51,863 bases of DNA from an uncultured Pelagibacteraceae bacterium (GCA_902636165.1 CACPQV010000002.1:1-51863); one strand, 5' to 3'; positions 28,149-35,175 are shown, counted from the first letter of the stretch. Notes: generated by a model not told the origin, from the sequence alone. A program made the numbers and translations.

Positions 28149-29138
28149 AGACTTTATTTTATTAACTAACTCCTCGTTAATATTACGAGGCCCTTTATCA
28201 AGTCTATTTTTATGTCTTCTTTCACCAGGAAGTCTAACGCCATCAAAAGATTTCATTTTATTAAAAAATTCGTCAGCATGTTTTTGCCAATTTGTGTGTG
28301 AAGTTTTGTCAGGTGAAATTGCAATAATAAATTCTCCACCACTAGGTGGTCCTCCATCATTATTATCTTTTTCGGCTGTTTCAAAACTAAAATTATCACC
28401 AACTAAAGCACCAGCCATTAACTCAACCATCATTGCTATTGCAGAACCTTTGTATCCACCAAAAGGAAGTAGCACACCACCATCAGCTATTGCTCCTGGA
28501 TCAGTTGTTTCTTTTCCATCTTTAGTTAAACCAGTTCCAAGTGGAACTTTATGCCCTTCTCTTTTTGCAACTTGAACTTCACCCATGGCCATTGATGCAG
28601 TTGCCATATCGTAAACTACAGGAGTTTTTCCTGGTCGTGGCCATGCAAAAGAAATTGGATTTGTTCCAAACAAGGGTTTGATAGCTCCAGCGGGTGCTAC
28701 AGCAGGCTTGTAGGATGTACATGCAAAAGCAACTAAGCCTTCTTCTGCTAATTTTTCTGTTTCAGGCCACATAGCAGCCATATGATGAGAATTATTTATT
28801 GCGAGTACAGCGACTCCATTTTCTTTTGCTGCTTTTGCTAATTCTGGCAAACCCTTATTTAAAACAACAGGTGCCAAACAATTATTACCTTGAACTTTAA
28901 TTACTGATGAGGAAATCTTTTTTATCTCTGGTTTACCTTTACCATTAATCTTTCCACTTTTTAAACCACTCACATATGCAGGTAACCTAAATAACCCGTG
29001 AGATAAAGATCCATCTCTTTCAGCATTTCTTATTAAATCAGAGAGAATAGATGCTGTTTCATCATCACAGCCATTAGCTAGTAAAGTCTTTTTAGCTAAA
29101 TCAAAAATTTCGTCTAATGTGAGGGAAACGGTACTCAT
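28140..29138 (-). CDS. Ldh-family NAD(P)H-dependent oxidoreductase, delta1-piperideine-2-carboxylate reductase-like
   Basis: This 332-residue protein belongs to the malate/L-lactate dehydrogenase-2 fold family, which is distinct from Rossmann dehydrogenases. Landmarks are ERDGSLSHGLFRLPAYV, the active-site LAINNSHHMAAMWPETE, PLFGTNPISFAWPRPGKTPVVYDMATA and LLPFGGYKGSAIAMMVELMAG. The SHHMAAMWP segment looks most like DpkA/LhpD-type reductases of cyclic imino acids (piperideine- or pyrroline-2-carboxylate), which act in lysine and hydroxyproline metabolism. The substrate is inferred by resemblance only; a malate, lactate or ureidoglycolate enzyme is possible. It is a single gene, convergent with xthA. 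Confidence 0.75.
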   Translation of the reverse strand: MSTVSLTLDEIFDLAKKTLLANGCDDETASILSDLIRNAERDGSLSHGLFRLPAYVSGLKSGKINGKGKPEIKKISSSVIKVQGNNCLAPVVLNKGLPELAKAAKENGVAVLAINNSHHMAAMWPETEKLAEEGLVAFACTSYKPAVAPAGAIKPLFGTNPISFAWPRPGKTPVVYDMATASMAMGEVQVAKREGHKVPLGTGLTKDGKETTDPGAIADGGVLLPFGGYKGSAIAMMVELMAGALVGDNFSFETAEKDNNDGGPPSGGEFIIAISPDKTSHTNWQKHADEFFNKMKSFDGVRLPGERRHKNRLDKGPRNINEELVNKIKSLS

Positions 29139-29180
29139 CCCAATATTAGATATTATTAATGGTTAAAGATCAATTTTTAT

Positions 29181-30230
29181 TTAACAGCCTTTAAAAGATT
29201 TAGACATATTGCCAATTAAATCGAAGTATAGATCTTTGCCAGGGTTAAGTGTTGCCCCTAATGGATCAATTACGCCTGTTGCAACGTTAGTATCTTTTGC
29301 TACAGCCTTAATAATATCAGGGTTAAACTGTGGCTCTGAAAATATACAGCTTACTTTATCATGCTCAATTACTTCTCTAATTTCAGCCAATTGCTCAGCA
29401 CCGGGCATAACATCTGTATTTACTGTAAATGCGCCTAAAATATTAACACCAAATCTCTCTTCAAAATATTGATACGCATCATGGAATACTATTGATTTAA
29501 AATCTTTATTTAATTCAGATTTAACTTTGTTAGTTAATTTATCTAAATCTTTATGTGCTTTTTTTAAATTTTCTTTATATTTGGCAGTATTTTTTGGATC
29601 ATTCTCAATCAAGTGCTCTGCCATTTCGCTTAAAATAACTTTTGCATTCATCGGATCTAACCAAATGTGCGGATCGTACTCACCATGAGCATGTCCTTCA
29701 TGTCCATGGCCGTGATCATCATGGTCGTCTTCTTTATGACCTTCTTTGTCATGATCATGTTCTTTCTCTTTTTTATCATGATCGTGGTCATCATGATCGT
29801 CTTCTTTTTTAGCATGATCATCATGATCATCCTCTTTATGACCATGATCGTCATGACCTTCAAAAATATTTCTTTCTCTAAACTTAAGTTTGGTTATCCC
29901 TTTAATTTCCATTAATTCAATTTTTTCAGCTTTTTTTGCAATAGATTTTAATGGTTTTTCTAAAAAACTTTCTATGTCTTCACCTACCCAAAAAATAATA
30001 TCTGCATTTTGGATCATTTTTGCATGCGATGGTTTAAGTGCAAATCCATGAGGTGATGCGTAGCCATCAACTATTAAATCTGGTTTACCAATACCGTCCA
30101 TCAAATAGCTTGCGAGTGAATGAATTGGTTTTATTGATGCTACTATCTTAATTTCAGCATTAACAGGTGAAAAAATTGTTAGGAATGATAAAAGTGATAT
30201 TAATAATGGGATTTTTTTAATAGTTTTCAT
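29181..30230 (-). CDS. znuA: Zinc ABC transporter substrate-binding protein with His-rich loop
   Basis: This 349-residue periplasmic protein has a signal peptide (about 1-25, ending SPVNAE). Zinc ligands expected for the family are His61 in ASPHGFALKPS, His188 in YDPHIWLDP and the His in IVFHDAYQYFEERFG. Between them (about 126-182) is a long His/Asp/Lys loop with three near-identical copies of KEDDHDDH and a GHGHEGHAHG end; such loops are typical of ZnuA and help capture Zn2+. It diverges from znuCB-zur, with Zur-box-like palindromes between. Cysteines near the C-terminus (SCIFSEPQF, FKGC) may form the usual disulfide. Confidence 0.95.
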   Translation of the reverse strand: MKTIKKIPLLISLLSFLTIFSPVNAEIKIVASIKPIHSLASYLMDGIGKPDLIVDGYASPHGFALKPSHAKMIQNADIIFWVGEDIESFLEKPLKSIAKKAEKIELMEIKGITKLKFRERNIFEGHDDHGHKEDDHDDHAKKEDDHDDHDHDKKEKEHDHDKEGHKEDDHDDHGHGHEGHAHGEYDPHIWLDPMNAKVILSEMAEHLIENDPKNTAKYKENLKKAHKDLDKLTNKVKSELNKDFKSIVFHDAYQYFEERFGVNILGAFTVNTDVMPGAEQLAEIREVIEHDKVSCIFSEPQFNPDIIKAVAKDTNVATGVIDPLGATLNPGKDLYFDLIGNMSKSFKGC

Positions 30231-30247
30231 AGTTTAATTTTTTAAGT

Positions 30248-30262
30248 TGTTATAATATAACA
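30248..30262. promoter_or_regulatory. Zur operator-like palindrome 1
   Basis: TGTTATAATATAACA is a perfect 15-bp palindrome and matches the proteobacterial Zur consensus core TGTTATANTATAACA as I know it. It lies 18 bp upstream of the znuA start and 38 bp upstream of znuC. It predicts zinc-dependent repression of both divergent units by the Zur encoded at 31867. Confidence 0.82.
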
Positions 30263-30265
30263 CTA

Positions 30266-30280
30266 TGTAATAATATAACG
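30266..30280. promoter_or_regulatory. Zur operator-like palindrome 2 (imperfect)
   Basis: TGTAATAATATAACG is an imperfect copy of the first Zur-like site, centred 18 bp away from it. It keeps most of the core symmetry. The tandem placement nearer znuC suggests two Zur dimers, or one site per divergent promoter. Confidence 0.55.
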
Positions 30281-30300
30281 TTTATAAGTCAAGTGATATA

Positions 30301-31047
30301 ATGAATGCTAATCAAAATATATTGGTCAAATTAAAAGACGCTGGTTTTAAAATAAACGATAAATGGCTCGTTCAAGGCGTTTCCCTTCAAGTTGAAAAAG
30401 GTAAAATAGTTACTTTAATAGGACCTAATGGATCAGGAAAAAGTACAACGGCTAAAATTGCTTTAGGAATTTATAAAAAAATTGAGGGAGAAGTAGAAAA
30501 ATACACAAATAAAATTGGTTATGTTCCACAAAAAATTTCAATTGATTGGACTTTACCACTTAGGGTCAATGATTTTATGGTATTAACTGAAAGTTTAAAA
30601 AATGAAATAATTGATGAGGCACTATCATTAACTGGCGTTATTCATTTAAAAGATAAAAATTTAGGTGATTTATCAGGTGGTGAATTTCAAAGAGTACTGC
30701 TAGCAAGAGCTATTTCAAAAAAACCAGAATTGTTAGTTCTTGATGAGCCAGTTCAAGGTGTAGATTTTACAGGTGAGATAGCTTTATATGAACTTATAAA
30801 GAAAATTTCTGATGAATTGAATTGTGGTATCTTATTAATTTCTCATGATTTACATACTGTAATGAGTGCTACAGACCATGTTGTTTGCTTAAATGGTCAT
30901 GTATGCTGCTCAGGGACACCCATGGATGTCGCAAAAAATAATGAATATAAGGCTTTGTTTGGTGAACAAGCTTCACAGATATTATCAAGATATGAACATA
31001 GACATGATCATATTCATACTGATGAGGGTAAAATTAAGAAAAATTAA
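30301..31047 (+). CDS. znuC: Zinc ABC transporter ATP-binding protein
   Basis: This 248-residue ABC ATPase has Walker A GPNGSGKSTT (about 41-50), a Q-loop in IGYVPQKISIDWTLPL, signature LSGGEFQRVLLARA, Walker B LLVLDEPVQGVD and the H-loop ISHDLH. The PQ...D-TLP region is typical of ZnuC. It ends in a His-rich tail (YEHRHDHIHTDEG) that may sense or chelate zinc. It abuts znuB with no gap and is controlled by the Zur-like sites upstream. Confidence 0.95.
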   Translation: MNANQNILVKLKDAGFKINDKWLVQGVSLQVEKGKIVTLIGPNGSGKSTTAKIALGIYKKIEGEVEKYTNKIGYVPQKISIDWTLPLRVNDFMVLTESLKNEIIDEALSLTGVIHLKDKNLGDLSGGEFQRVLLARAISKKPELLVLDEPVQGVDFTGEIALYELIKKISDELNCGILLISHDLHTVMSATDHVVCLNGHVCCSGTPMDVAKNNEYKALFGEQASQILSRYEHRHDHIHTDEGKIKKN

Positions 31048-31851
31048 ATGTTCGATGATTTTTTTATAAGAGCATTGGTGGCTGGAATTGGAGTTGCTTT
31101 CGTTACAGGGCCTCTTGGTTGTTTTGTAATTTGGAGAAGATTATCTTATTTTGGTGATACGTTAGCCCATTCGGCTTTATTGGGAGTAACATTAGCATTT
31201 ACAATGGAATTTAATATTGCGTTATCTGTGTTTATAATCTCATCTTTAATTGCTTTAACATTAATACAACTTCAAAAAAGAACTAATCTTCCGGGAGATG
31301 CTTTATTAGGGCTTTTAGCTCACTCATCTTTAGCCGTAGGACTTGTTGTTATTGGTTTCTTAACATTTATCAGATTTGACATTATGGGATTATTATTTGG
31401 AGATATATTAGCTGTTACAGTTGATGATCTATTAATAATATGGGTTGGAGGAGCAGTAATTCTGTTAATTTTGAAATTAATTTGGAAACCTTTATTCGCA
31501 TCCACAGTAAACTATGAGTTAGCTGAAGCAGAAGGTTTAAATCCTGATAGAGCAAAAGCAATATTCACAATATTGATGGCTGCAATTATTGCTATATCAA
31601 TTAAAATGGTTGGTTTGTTATTAATAACAGGAATGCTAATCATACCAGCTGCAATGGCTAGAAATATTTCGTCTAGTCCACAAAGAATGGTTATCTATTC
31701 AATCATTGGAGGTCTTCTGTCAGTAATTTTAGGATTATTTACATCCTTGGAATTTAATACCTCCTCAGGTCCATCAATTATAACGGCAGCATTATTTTTG
31801 TTCATACTTTCATTATTTAATATCAAACAATCAATTAAATTGAAAAACTAA
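31048..31851 (+). CDS. znuB: Zinc ABC transporter permease
   Basis: This 267-residue ABC-3 family permease has about eight hydrophobic helices. Motifs are GPLGCFVIWRRLSYFGDTLAHSALLGV near the N-terminus, DALLGLLAHSSLAVGLV, and EAEGLNPDRAKAIFTILMA with LLITGMLIIPAAMARN. It forms the inner-membrane channel for Zn2+ (Mn2+ homologues exist). It begins directly after the znuC stop, and zur follows 15 bp downstream. Confidence 0.94.
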   Translation: MFDDFFIRALVAGIGVAFVTGPLGCFVIWRRLSYFGDTLAHSALLGVTLAFTMEFNIALSVFIISSLIALTLIQLQKRTNLPGDALLGLLAHSSLAVGLVVIGFLTFIRFDIMGLLFGDILAVTVDDLLIIWVGGAVILLILKLIWKPLFASTVNYELAEAEGLNPDRAKAIFTILMAAIIAISIKMVGLLLITGMLIIPAAMARNISSSPQRMVIYSIIGGLLSVILGLFTSLEFNTSSGPSIITAALFLFILSLFNIKQSIKLKN

Positions 31852-31866
31852 TGAGGAATCAGTAAA

Positions 31867-32274
31867 ATGAATAAAATGCACAAAGAACATAATCTCACCA
31901 AAAATCAGAAAATTATTTTTGATTTAATTGATAAATCACCTCAGCCACTTAAGGCCTACTCAATACTCTATAATGTTCAAAAAAAAGGTATTAAAGCTCC
32001 TCTGCAAGTTTATCGAGCATTAGATAAGTTAGTTGAAATAGGTAAGATTCATAAAATTGAAAGTAGAAATGCCTTTATTGCATGTCATAATTCAAGTTGT
32101 CAGGTGGCTAAAGCTACTGCGTTTTCAATCTGTGAGATTTGTGAAAAAGTAACAGAAATAAGTAGCGCAGGTCTTTCCAAATACTTAGCTAACTTCAAAG
32201 ACAAAGATGGTATGAAATACAGTAAATATAATCTTGAGTTTTTTGGTTTATGCAAAAAATGCACACTTAAATAA
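31867..32274 (+). CDS. zur: Zinc uptake regulator, Fur family
   Basis: This 135-residue Fur-family repressor has an N-terminal winged helix (LTKNQKIIFDLIDKSPQPLKAYSILYNVQ...VYRALDKLVEIGKIHKIES) and a C-terminal metal domain with two structural CxxC pairs (CEIC and CKKC) and the ACHNSSCQ region. Zur rather than Fur is chosen because it is the last gene of znuCB-zur and perfect Zur-type palindromes sit upstream of the operon. That arrangement implies autoregulation. Confidence 0.92.
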   Translation: MNKMHKEHNLTKNQKIIFDLIDKSPQPLKAYSILYNVQKKGIKAPLQVYRALDKLVEIGKIHKIESRNAFIACHNSSCQVAKATAFSICEICEKVTEISSAGLSKYLANFKDKDGMKYSKYNLEFFGLCKKCTLK

Positions 32275-32280
32275 AATCAT

Positions 32281-32323
32281 ATCATTAATGATGTTTTTTT
32301 AATAAAGTTAATTCATTAATGAT
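32281..32323. promoter_or_regulatory. Pair of CATTAATGA dyads after zur
   Basis: ATCATTAATGAT at 32281-32292 is a perfect 12-bp palindrome. A second copy of the core, TCATTAATGA, occurs at 32313-32322 and overlaps the ATG (32319) of the next gene. The 31-bp spacing is about three helical turns. It could be an operator or just AT-rich dyads; no regulator is known to me. Confidence 0.35.
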
Positions 32324-32657
32324 ATTTTTTACCTTAAAGATTGTTCTTGCTGCAATTATAATTGCCTTTGCTAGTTGGCTTTCGGGTCAAAATCCAAAAC
32401 TTGCAGGTTTTATTATTGCTTTGCCTCTTGTATCACTCATAGCTATAGCTTTTTCCTACTATGAGCATAATGATATAGAAAAAACAGTTCTTTTTACTAA
32501 GAGCATACTAGTAGCGGTACCTGTGAGTTATTTATTTTTTTTACCCTTCTTTTTTGCGAAATCATTTAACATGAATTTCTTCCTAATTTATGGCACAGGC
32601 TTAGGATTTATAGTTGTTGGTTTTTTTATTCATAAATATATAACTAATTTTCTCTAA
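32319..32657 (+). CDS. GlpM / DUF3147-like small membrane protein
   Basis: This 112-residue very hydrophobic protein has four predicted helices (about 4-20, 27-46, 57-78, 86-108). The pattern of a first helix, a short loop (SGQNPKLAGFIIALPLVSLIAIAF) and an acidic turn (YYEHNDIEKTVLFTKS) resembles GlpM/DUF3147 proteins. This is a weak similarity by eye, and the function is unknown. It starts 44 bp after zur, beneath the CATTAATGA dyads. A 60-bp gap separates it from the next gene. Confidence 0.5.
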   Translation: MIFFTLKIVLAAIIIAFASWLSGQNPKLAGFIIALPLVSLIAIAFSYYEHNDIEKTVLFTKSILVAVPVSYLFFLPFFFAKSFNMNFFLIYGTGLGFIVVGFFIHKYITNFL

Positions 32658-32717
32658 TACTGTTACGCCTTAATAAATTTGTAACATTGATGTAATAATT
32701 AATAAAAAGGAGAAAAT

Positions 32718-32939
32718 ATGTTTATAAAAAGATATCTAAAGTGGATCAGTACTTTTTTAGTTTTAGTAGGAATACTTCTTACAAACTTAAATATATATCC
32801 ATTAAATATTTATTTTCATGGATTGGGAGTTGTTGGATGGACTATAGCAGGATTTATTAGTAAAGATAAAGCGATACTTACTAACTTTGGATTACAAATT
32901 CCATTATTTGTTATTGGAATTTATAAGATTATTTTTTAA
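32718..32939 (+). CDS. Unknown 73-residue membrane protein, first gene of the arsC-aquaporin unit
   Basis: I do not recognise this family. Three hydrophobic segments are visible (about 8-25, 32-47, 56-72) with basic ends (MFIKRYLKW, SKDKA), so a small three-helix inner-membrane protein is likely. A strong Shine-Dalgarno AAGGAG (32707-32712) lies 5 nt before the ATG. Its stop is directly followed by the arsC start with no gap, so it is probably co-translated with arsC and the aquaporin gene. A role in arsenical handling is guilt by association only. Confidence 0.65.
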   Translation: MFIKRYLKWISTFLVLVGILLTNLNIYPLNIYFHGLGVVGWTIAGFISKDKAILTNFGLQIPLFVIGIYKIIF

Positions 32940-33371
32940 ATGAAGAATATTTTGTTTGTATGCACAGGTAATTCAGCAAGAAGTATTATTGCTGAAAGTA
33001 TAATAAATAACGAGTATGACGATAAGTATAAAGGTTTTAGTGCTGGGAGTAATCCAACAGGAAAAATTAATGAGGATGTGAAGAATTATTTGTTATCAAA
33101 ACATTATGATCTTTCAAATTATAGATCTAAAAATTTTAATGAGTTTATTAATGGTCAAATTAAAATGGATTATGTGATTACAGTTTGTAATAATGCCAAT
33201 AACGAAGTCTGTCCTATTTGGCCAAATAAAGATCAGATAATTCATTGGGATATAGAGGATCCTGTTAAATTACTTGATGAAACAAACGACTTAAATAAAA
33301 AAGATGAAATAATAGAAAAAGTTTACAATAATATTCATAAAAGAATAAAGGAACTGCTTTATGAAAAATAA
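32940..33371 (+). CDS. arsC: Arsenate reductase ArsC-like, low-molecular-weight phosphatase family
   Basis: This 143-residue protein has the low-molecular-weight phosphatase P-loop FVCTGNSARS (Cys8, Arg14) and the ArsC-type redox segment VCNNANNEVCPIWP (Cys83, Cys91) with the general-acid Asp in WDIEDP. In this family Cys8 attacks arsenate and the other two cysteines shuttle the disulfide to thioredoxin; plain tyrosine phosphatases lack the second and third cysteines. It directly follows the 73-residue ORF and overlaps the aquaporin gene by 11 bp. The pairing with an aquaglyceroporin is known from the Sinorhizobium meliloti ars operon. Confidence 0.85.
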   Translation: MKNILFVCTGNSARSIIAESIINNEYDDKYKGFSAGSNPTGKINEDVKNYLLSKHYDLSNYRSKNFNEFINGQIKMDYVITVCNNANNEVCPIWPNKDQIIHWDIEDPVKLLDETNDLNKKDEIIEKVYNNIHKRIKELLYEK

Positions 33372-34011
33372 AAGCCGCTATTTTCTTGCTGAATTATTAG
33401 GCAGTTGTTTTTTAGTAATGATTATTGTTGGTTCAGGTTTAATGGCTGAAAACCTTACAAATGATAATGCTTTAAGATTAACAGCTAATACACTTGCAAC
33501 TGGAGCTGGTCTATTCGTTTTAATAACTGCTTTTGCAAATATTTCAGGTGCACATTTCAATCCTTTTGTAAGTTTAGCGATGTTTTTAAGAAAAAAAATC
33601 ACTGGAAAACTTCTGATTATATATATCCCTGCCCAAATACTTGGTTGTTTGCTTGGTGTTATGTTGGCTAATGTTTTTTTTGAACACAATATTCTTGAGT
33701 TATCAACAAAAAATAGGGATGGCTTTCATATTTTCTTGTCTGAAATAATTGCTACTTTTGGTTTAATTTTTATTATTTTTGCTACTCTAAAAGATGGCAA
33801 AATAACAATAGCTGCAAGTGTAGCAACATATATCATGGCTGGTTATTGGTTCACATCATCAACATCTTTTGCAAATCCAGCTGTTGCTATAGCTAGAACT
33901 TTTACTGATTCTTTTACAGGAATTAATTATTTGAATACGCCTACATATATTTTAGCTGAATTTTTGGGAGCTCTAATAGCTGTATATTTTATTAAGAAAT
34001 TAATTAAATAA
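33361..34011 (+). CDS. MIP-family aquaglyceroporin, AqpS-like
   Basis: This 216-residue channel has six helices and two half-helices. The first pore motif is NPF (67-69, in SGAHFNPFVSLAMFL) rather than NPA; the second is NPA (172-174, in FANPAVAIARTF). Val175 follows the second motif, where water-selective aquaporins carry the selectivity-filter Arg. An Arg-less, wide filter is described for S. meliloti AqpS, which releases arsenite made by ArsC. The 11-bp overlap with arsC supports the same role. Glycerol or another neutral solute remains possible. Confidence 0.85.
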   Translation: MKNKSRYFLAELLGSCFLVMIIVGSGLMAENLTNDNALRLTANTLATGAGLFVLITAFANISGAHFNPFVSLAMFLRKKITGKLLIIYIPAQILGCLLGVMLANVFFEHNILELSTKNRDGFHIFLSEIIATFGLIFIIFATLKDGKITIAASVATYIMAGYWFTSSTSFANPAVAIARTFTDSFTGINYLNTPTYILAEFLGALIAVYFIKKLIK

Positions 34012-34118
34012 ATACAACTTTATTGAGAAAAAAAAATATTTAAAAGTAGACATCAATATTTAATAGTTTATTAGTTAACGAATCTCCCCCTGATTCTAAT
34101 ATTATTTTATTCTTTTAT

Positions 34119-34135
34119 AGAATAATCTTTATTCT
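34119..34135. promoter_or_regulatory. Inverted repeat upstream of the PiT-like gene
   Basis: AGAATAATCTTTATTCT has perfect 7-bp arms around a 3-bp centre, inside the 190-bp spacer 34012-34201. It lies about 67 bp before the start of the PiT-like gene and could be an operator. The rest of the spacer shows no gene and no convincing Pho box. The strong Shine-Dalgarno AAGGAG for the next gene is at 34190-34195. Confidence 0.35.
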
Positions 34136-34201
34136 CACATTACATACATCTTAAGTCATGAATCGATAGGAACCGAAAACAATAATATAAAGGAGATAAA
34201 A

Positions 34202-35167
34202 ATGGATATGACTTTAATTTACACGGTTATAGGGTTTGCCCTTGCCGGTTATAGCGTAATCGCTAACGACTCAATTCAAACACTAGGTACATTTATAGCT
34301 TCAAAAAAGAAGTGGTTTAAATGGTATACTCTTGCAGGATCTGCATCTGCTGTTATGATTATTGCGTTAGCATGGGGATGGTATACGTATAATGGTGATA
34401 TTTCTTATGGAAGATTAACTAGAATACCTTATCAAGAAATTCAATGGTATCACGCAGTAGCGCCTGCAATACTGTTATTATTAACAAGAATTGGAATACC
34501 AGTTTCAACTACCTTTTTAGTTCTTTCAGCATTTGCCTCAACGGTTGTGCTTGAAAAAATGCTCATGAAAAGCGTCGTTGGTTATGGTTTAGCAGCAATG
34601 GTTGCTTATATTGCCTGGATAGCTGTCTCTAAATTCATCAATGAAAAATTTGATGAAGTAGATGAAAAATGGGTAGGCTTCTGGAGAAATAGTGTTTGGA
34701 TTTCCTCTGGTTGGTTATGGTGGGTGTGGCTGTCTCACGACGTGGCTAATATTGCTGTGTATCTACCTAGACAATTAGATTTAACATTGCTTTTAATAGT
34801 AATGGGTTACTTTACAGCACTGTTATTCTATATTTTCTACATTCAAGGTGGACCAATTCAAAAAGTTGTTCTTGAAAAAACAGGAACAAGGTACGCAAGA
34901 TCAGCGACAATTATTAATATAATTTATGCTGGTGTATTATTTTACTTTAAAGAACTAAACGATTTACCTATGTCTACTACATGGGTTTTTGTTGGTTTAT
35001 TATGTGGAAGAGAACTTGCTATAGCTACCATGAACAAAGAATATAAGTTAGGTTATGTCTTTCCATTAATTGGAAAAGATTTCTTAAAAATGGTATTCGG
35101 ATTAACTGTCTCAGTGGGTATAGTGCTTGCGATACATTACATAATAATACCGAATAGCTGGTTTTAA
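34202..35167 (+). CDS. Divergent PiT-like inorganic phosphate transporter family membrane protein
   Basis: This 321-residue protein has about eight to nine helices and an internal duplication. The first half has IANDSIQTLGTF (around 20-31) and GIPVSTTF (98-105); the second has LSHDVANIAVYLP (177-189) and DLPMSTTW (254-261). Na+/phosphate symporters of the PiT family carry GAND-V-N and P-(V/I)-STT in each half in the same order, so I infer a distant PiT relative, shorter than usual. Substrate is unproven. A strong Shine-Dalgarno (34190-34195) suggests good expression, and a terminator follows. arsC and the aquaporin gene lie just upstream, which fits phosphate/arsenate handling. Confidence 0.55.
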   Translation: MDMTLIYTVIGFALAGYSVIANDSIQTLGTFIASKKKWFKWYTLAGSASAVMIIALAWGWYTYNGDISYGRLTRIPYQEIQWYHAVAPAILLLLTRIGIPVSTTFLVLSAFASTVVLEKMLMKSVVGYGLAAMVAYIAWIAVSKFINEKFDEVDEKWVGFWRNSVWISSGWLWWVWLSHDVANIAVYLPRQLDLTLLLIVMGYFTALLFYIFYIQGGPIQKVVLEKTGTRYARSATIINIIYAGVLFYFKELNDLPMSTTWVFVGLLCGRELAIATMNKEYKLGYVFPLIGKDFLKMVFGLTVSVGIVLAIHYIIIPNSWF

Positions 35168-35175
35168 ATCTATTT

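Noticed and set aside
29690-29850. Short repeated DNA units resembling a small repeat array
   Set aside because: The repeats are irregular, lie inside znuA and encode the His/Asp loop. There are no constant repeats with unique spacers, so this is not CRISPR.
29667-29915. Open frames opposite and within the znuA His-rich region (Met/Ile/Val-rich)
   Set aside because: They mirror the low-complexity CAT/GAT repeats of znuA on other frames and have no ribosome-binding site or protein-like composition.
34012-34201. Possible Pho box upstream of the PiT-like gene
   Set aside because: I looked for paired CTGTCAT-like 11-bp direct repeats and found only isolated partial matches (for example AAGTCAT), so none is reported.
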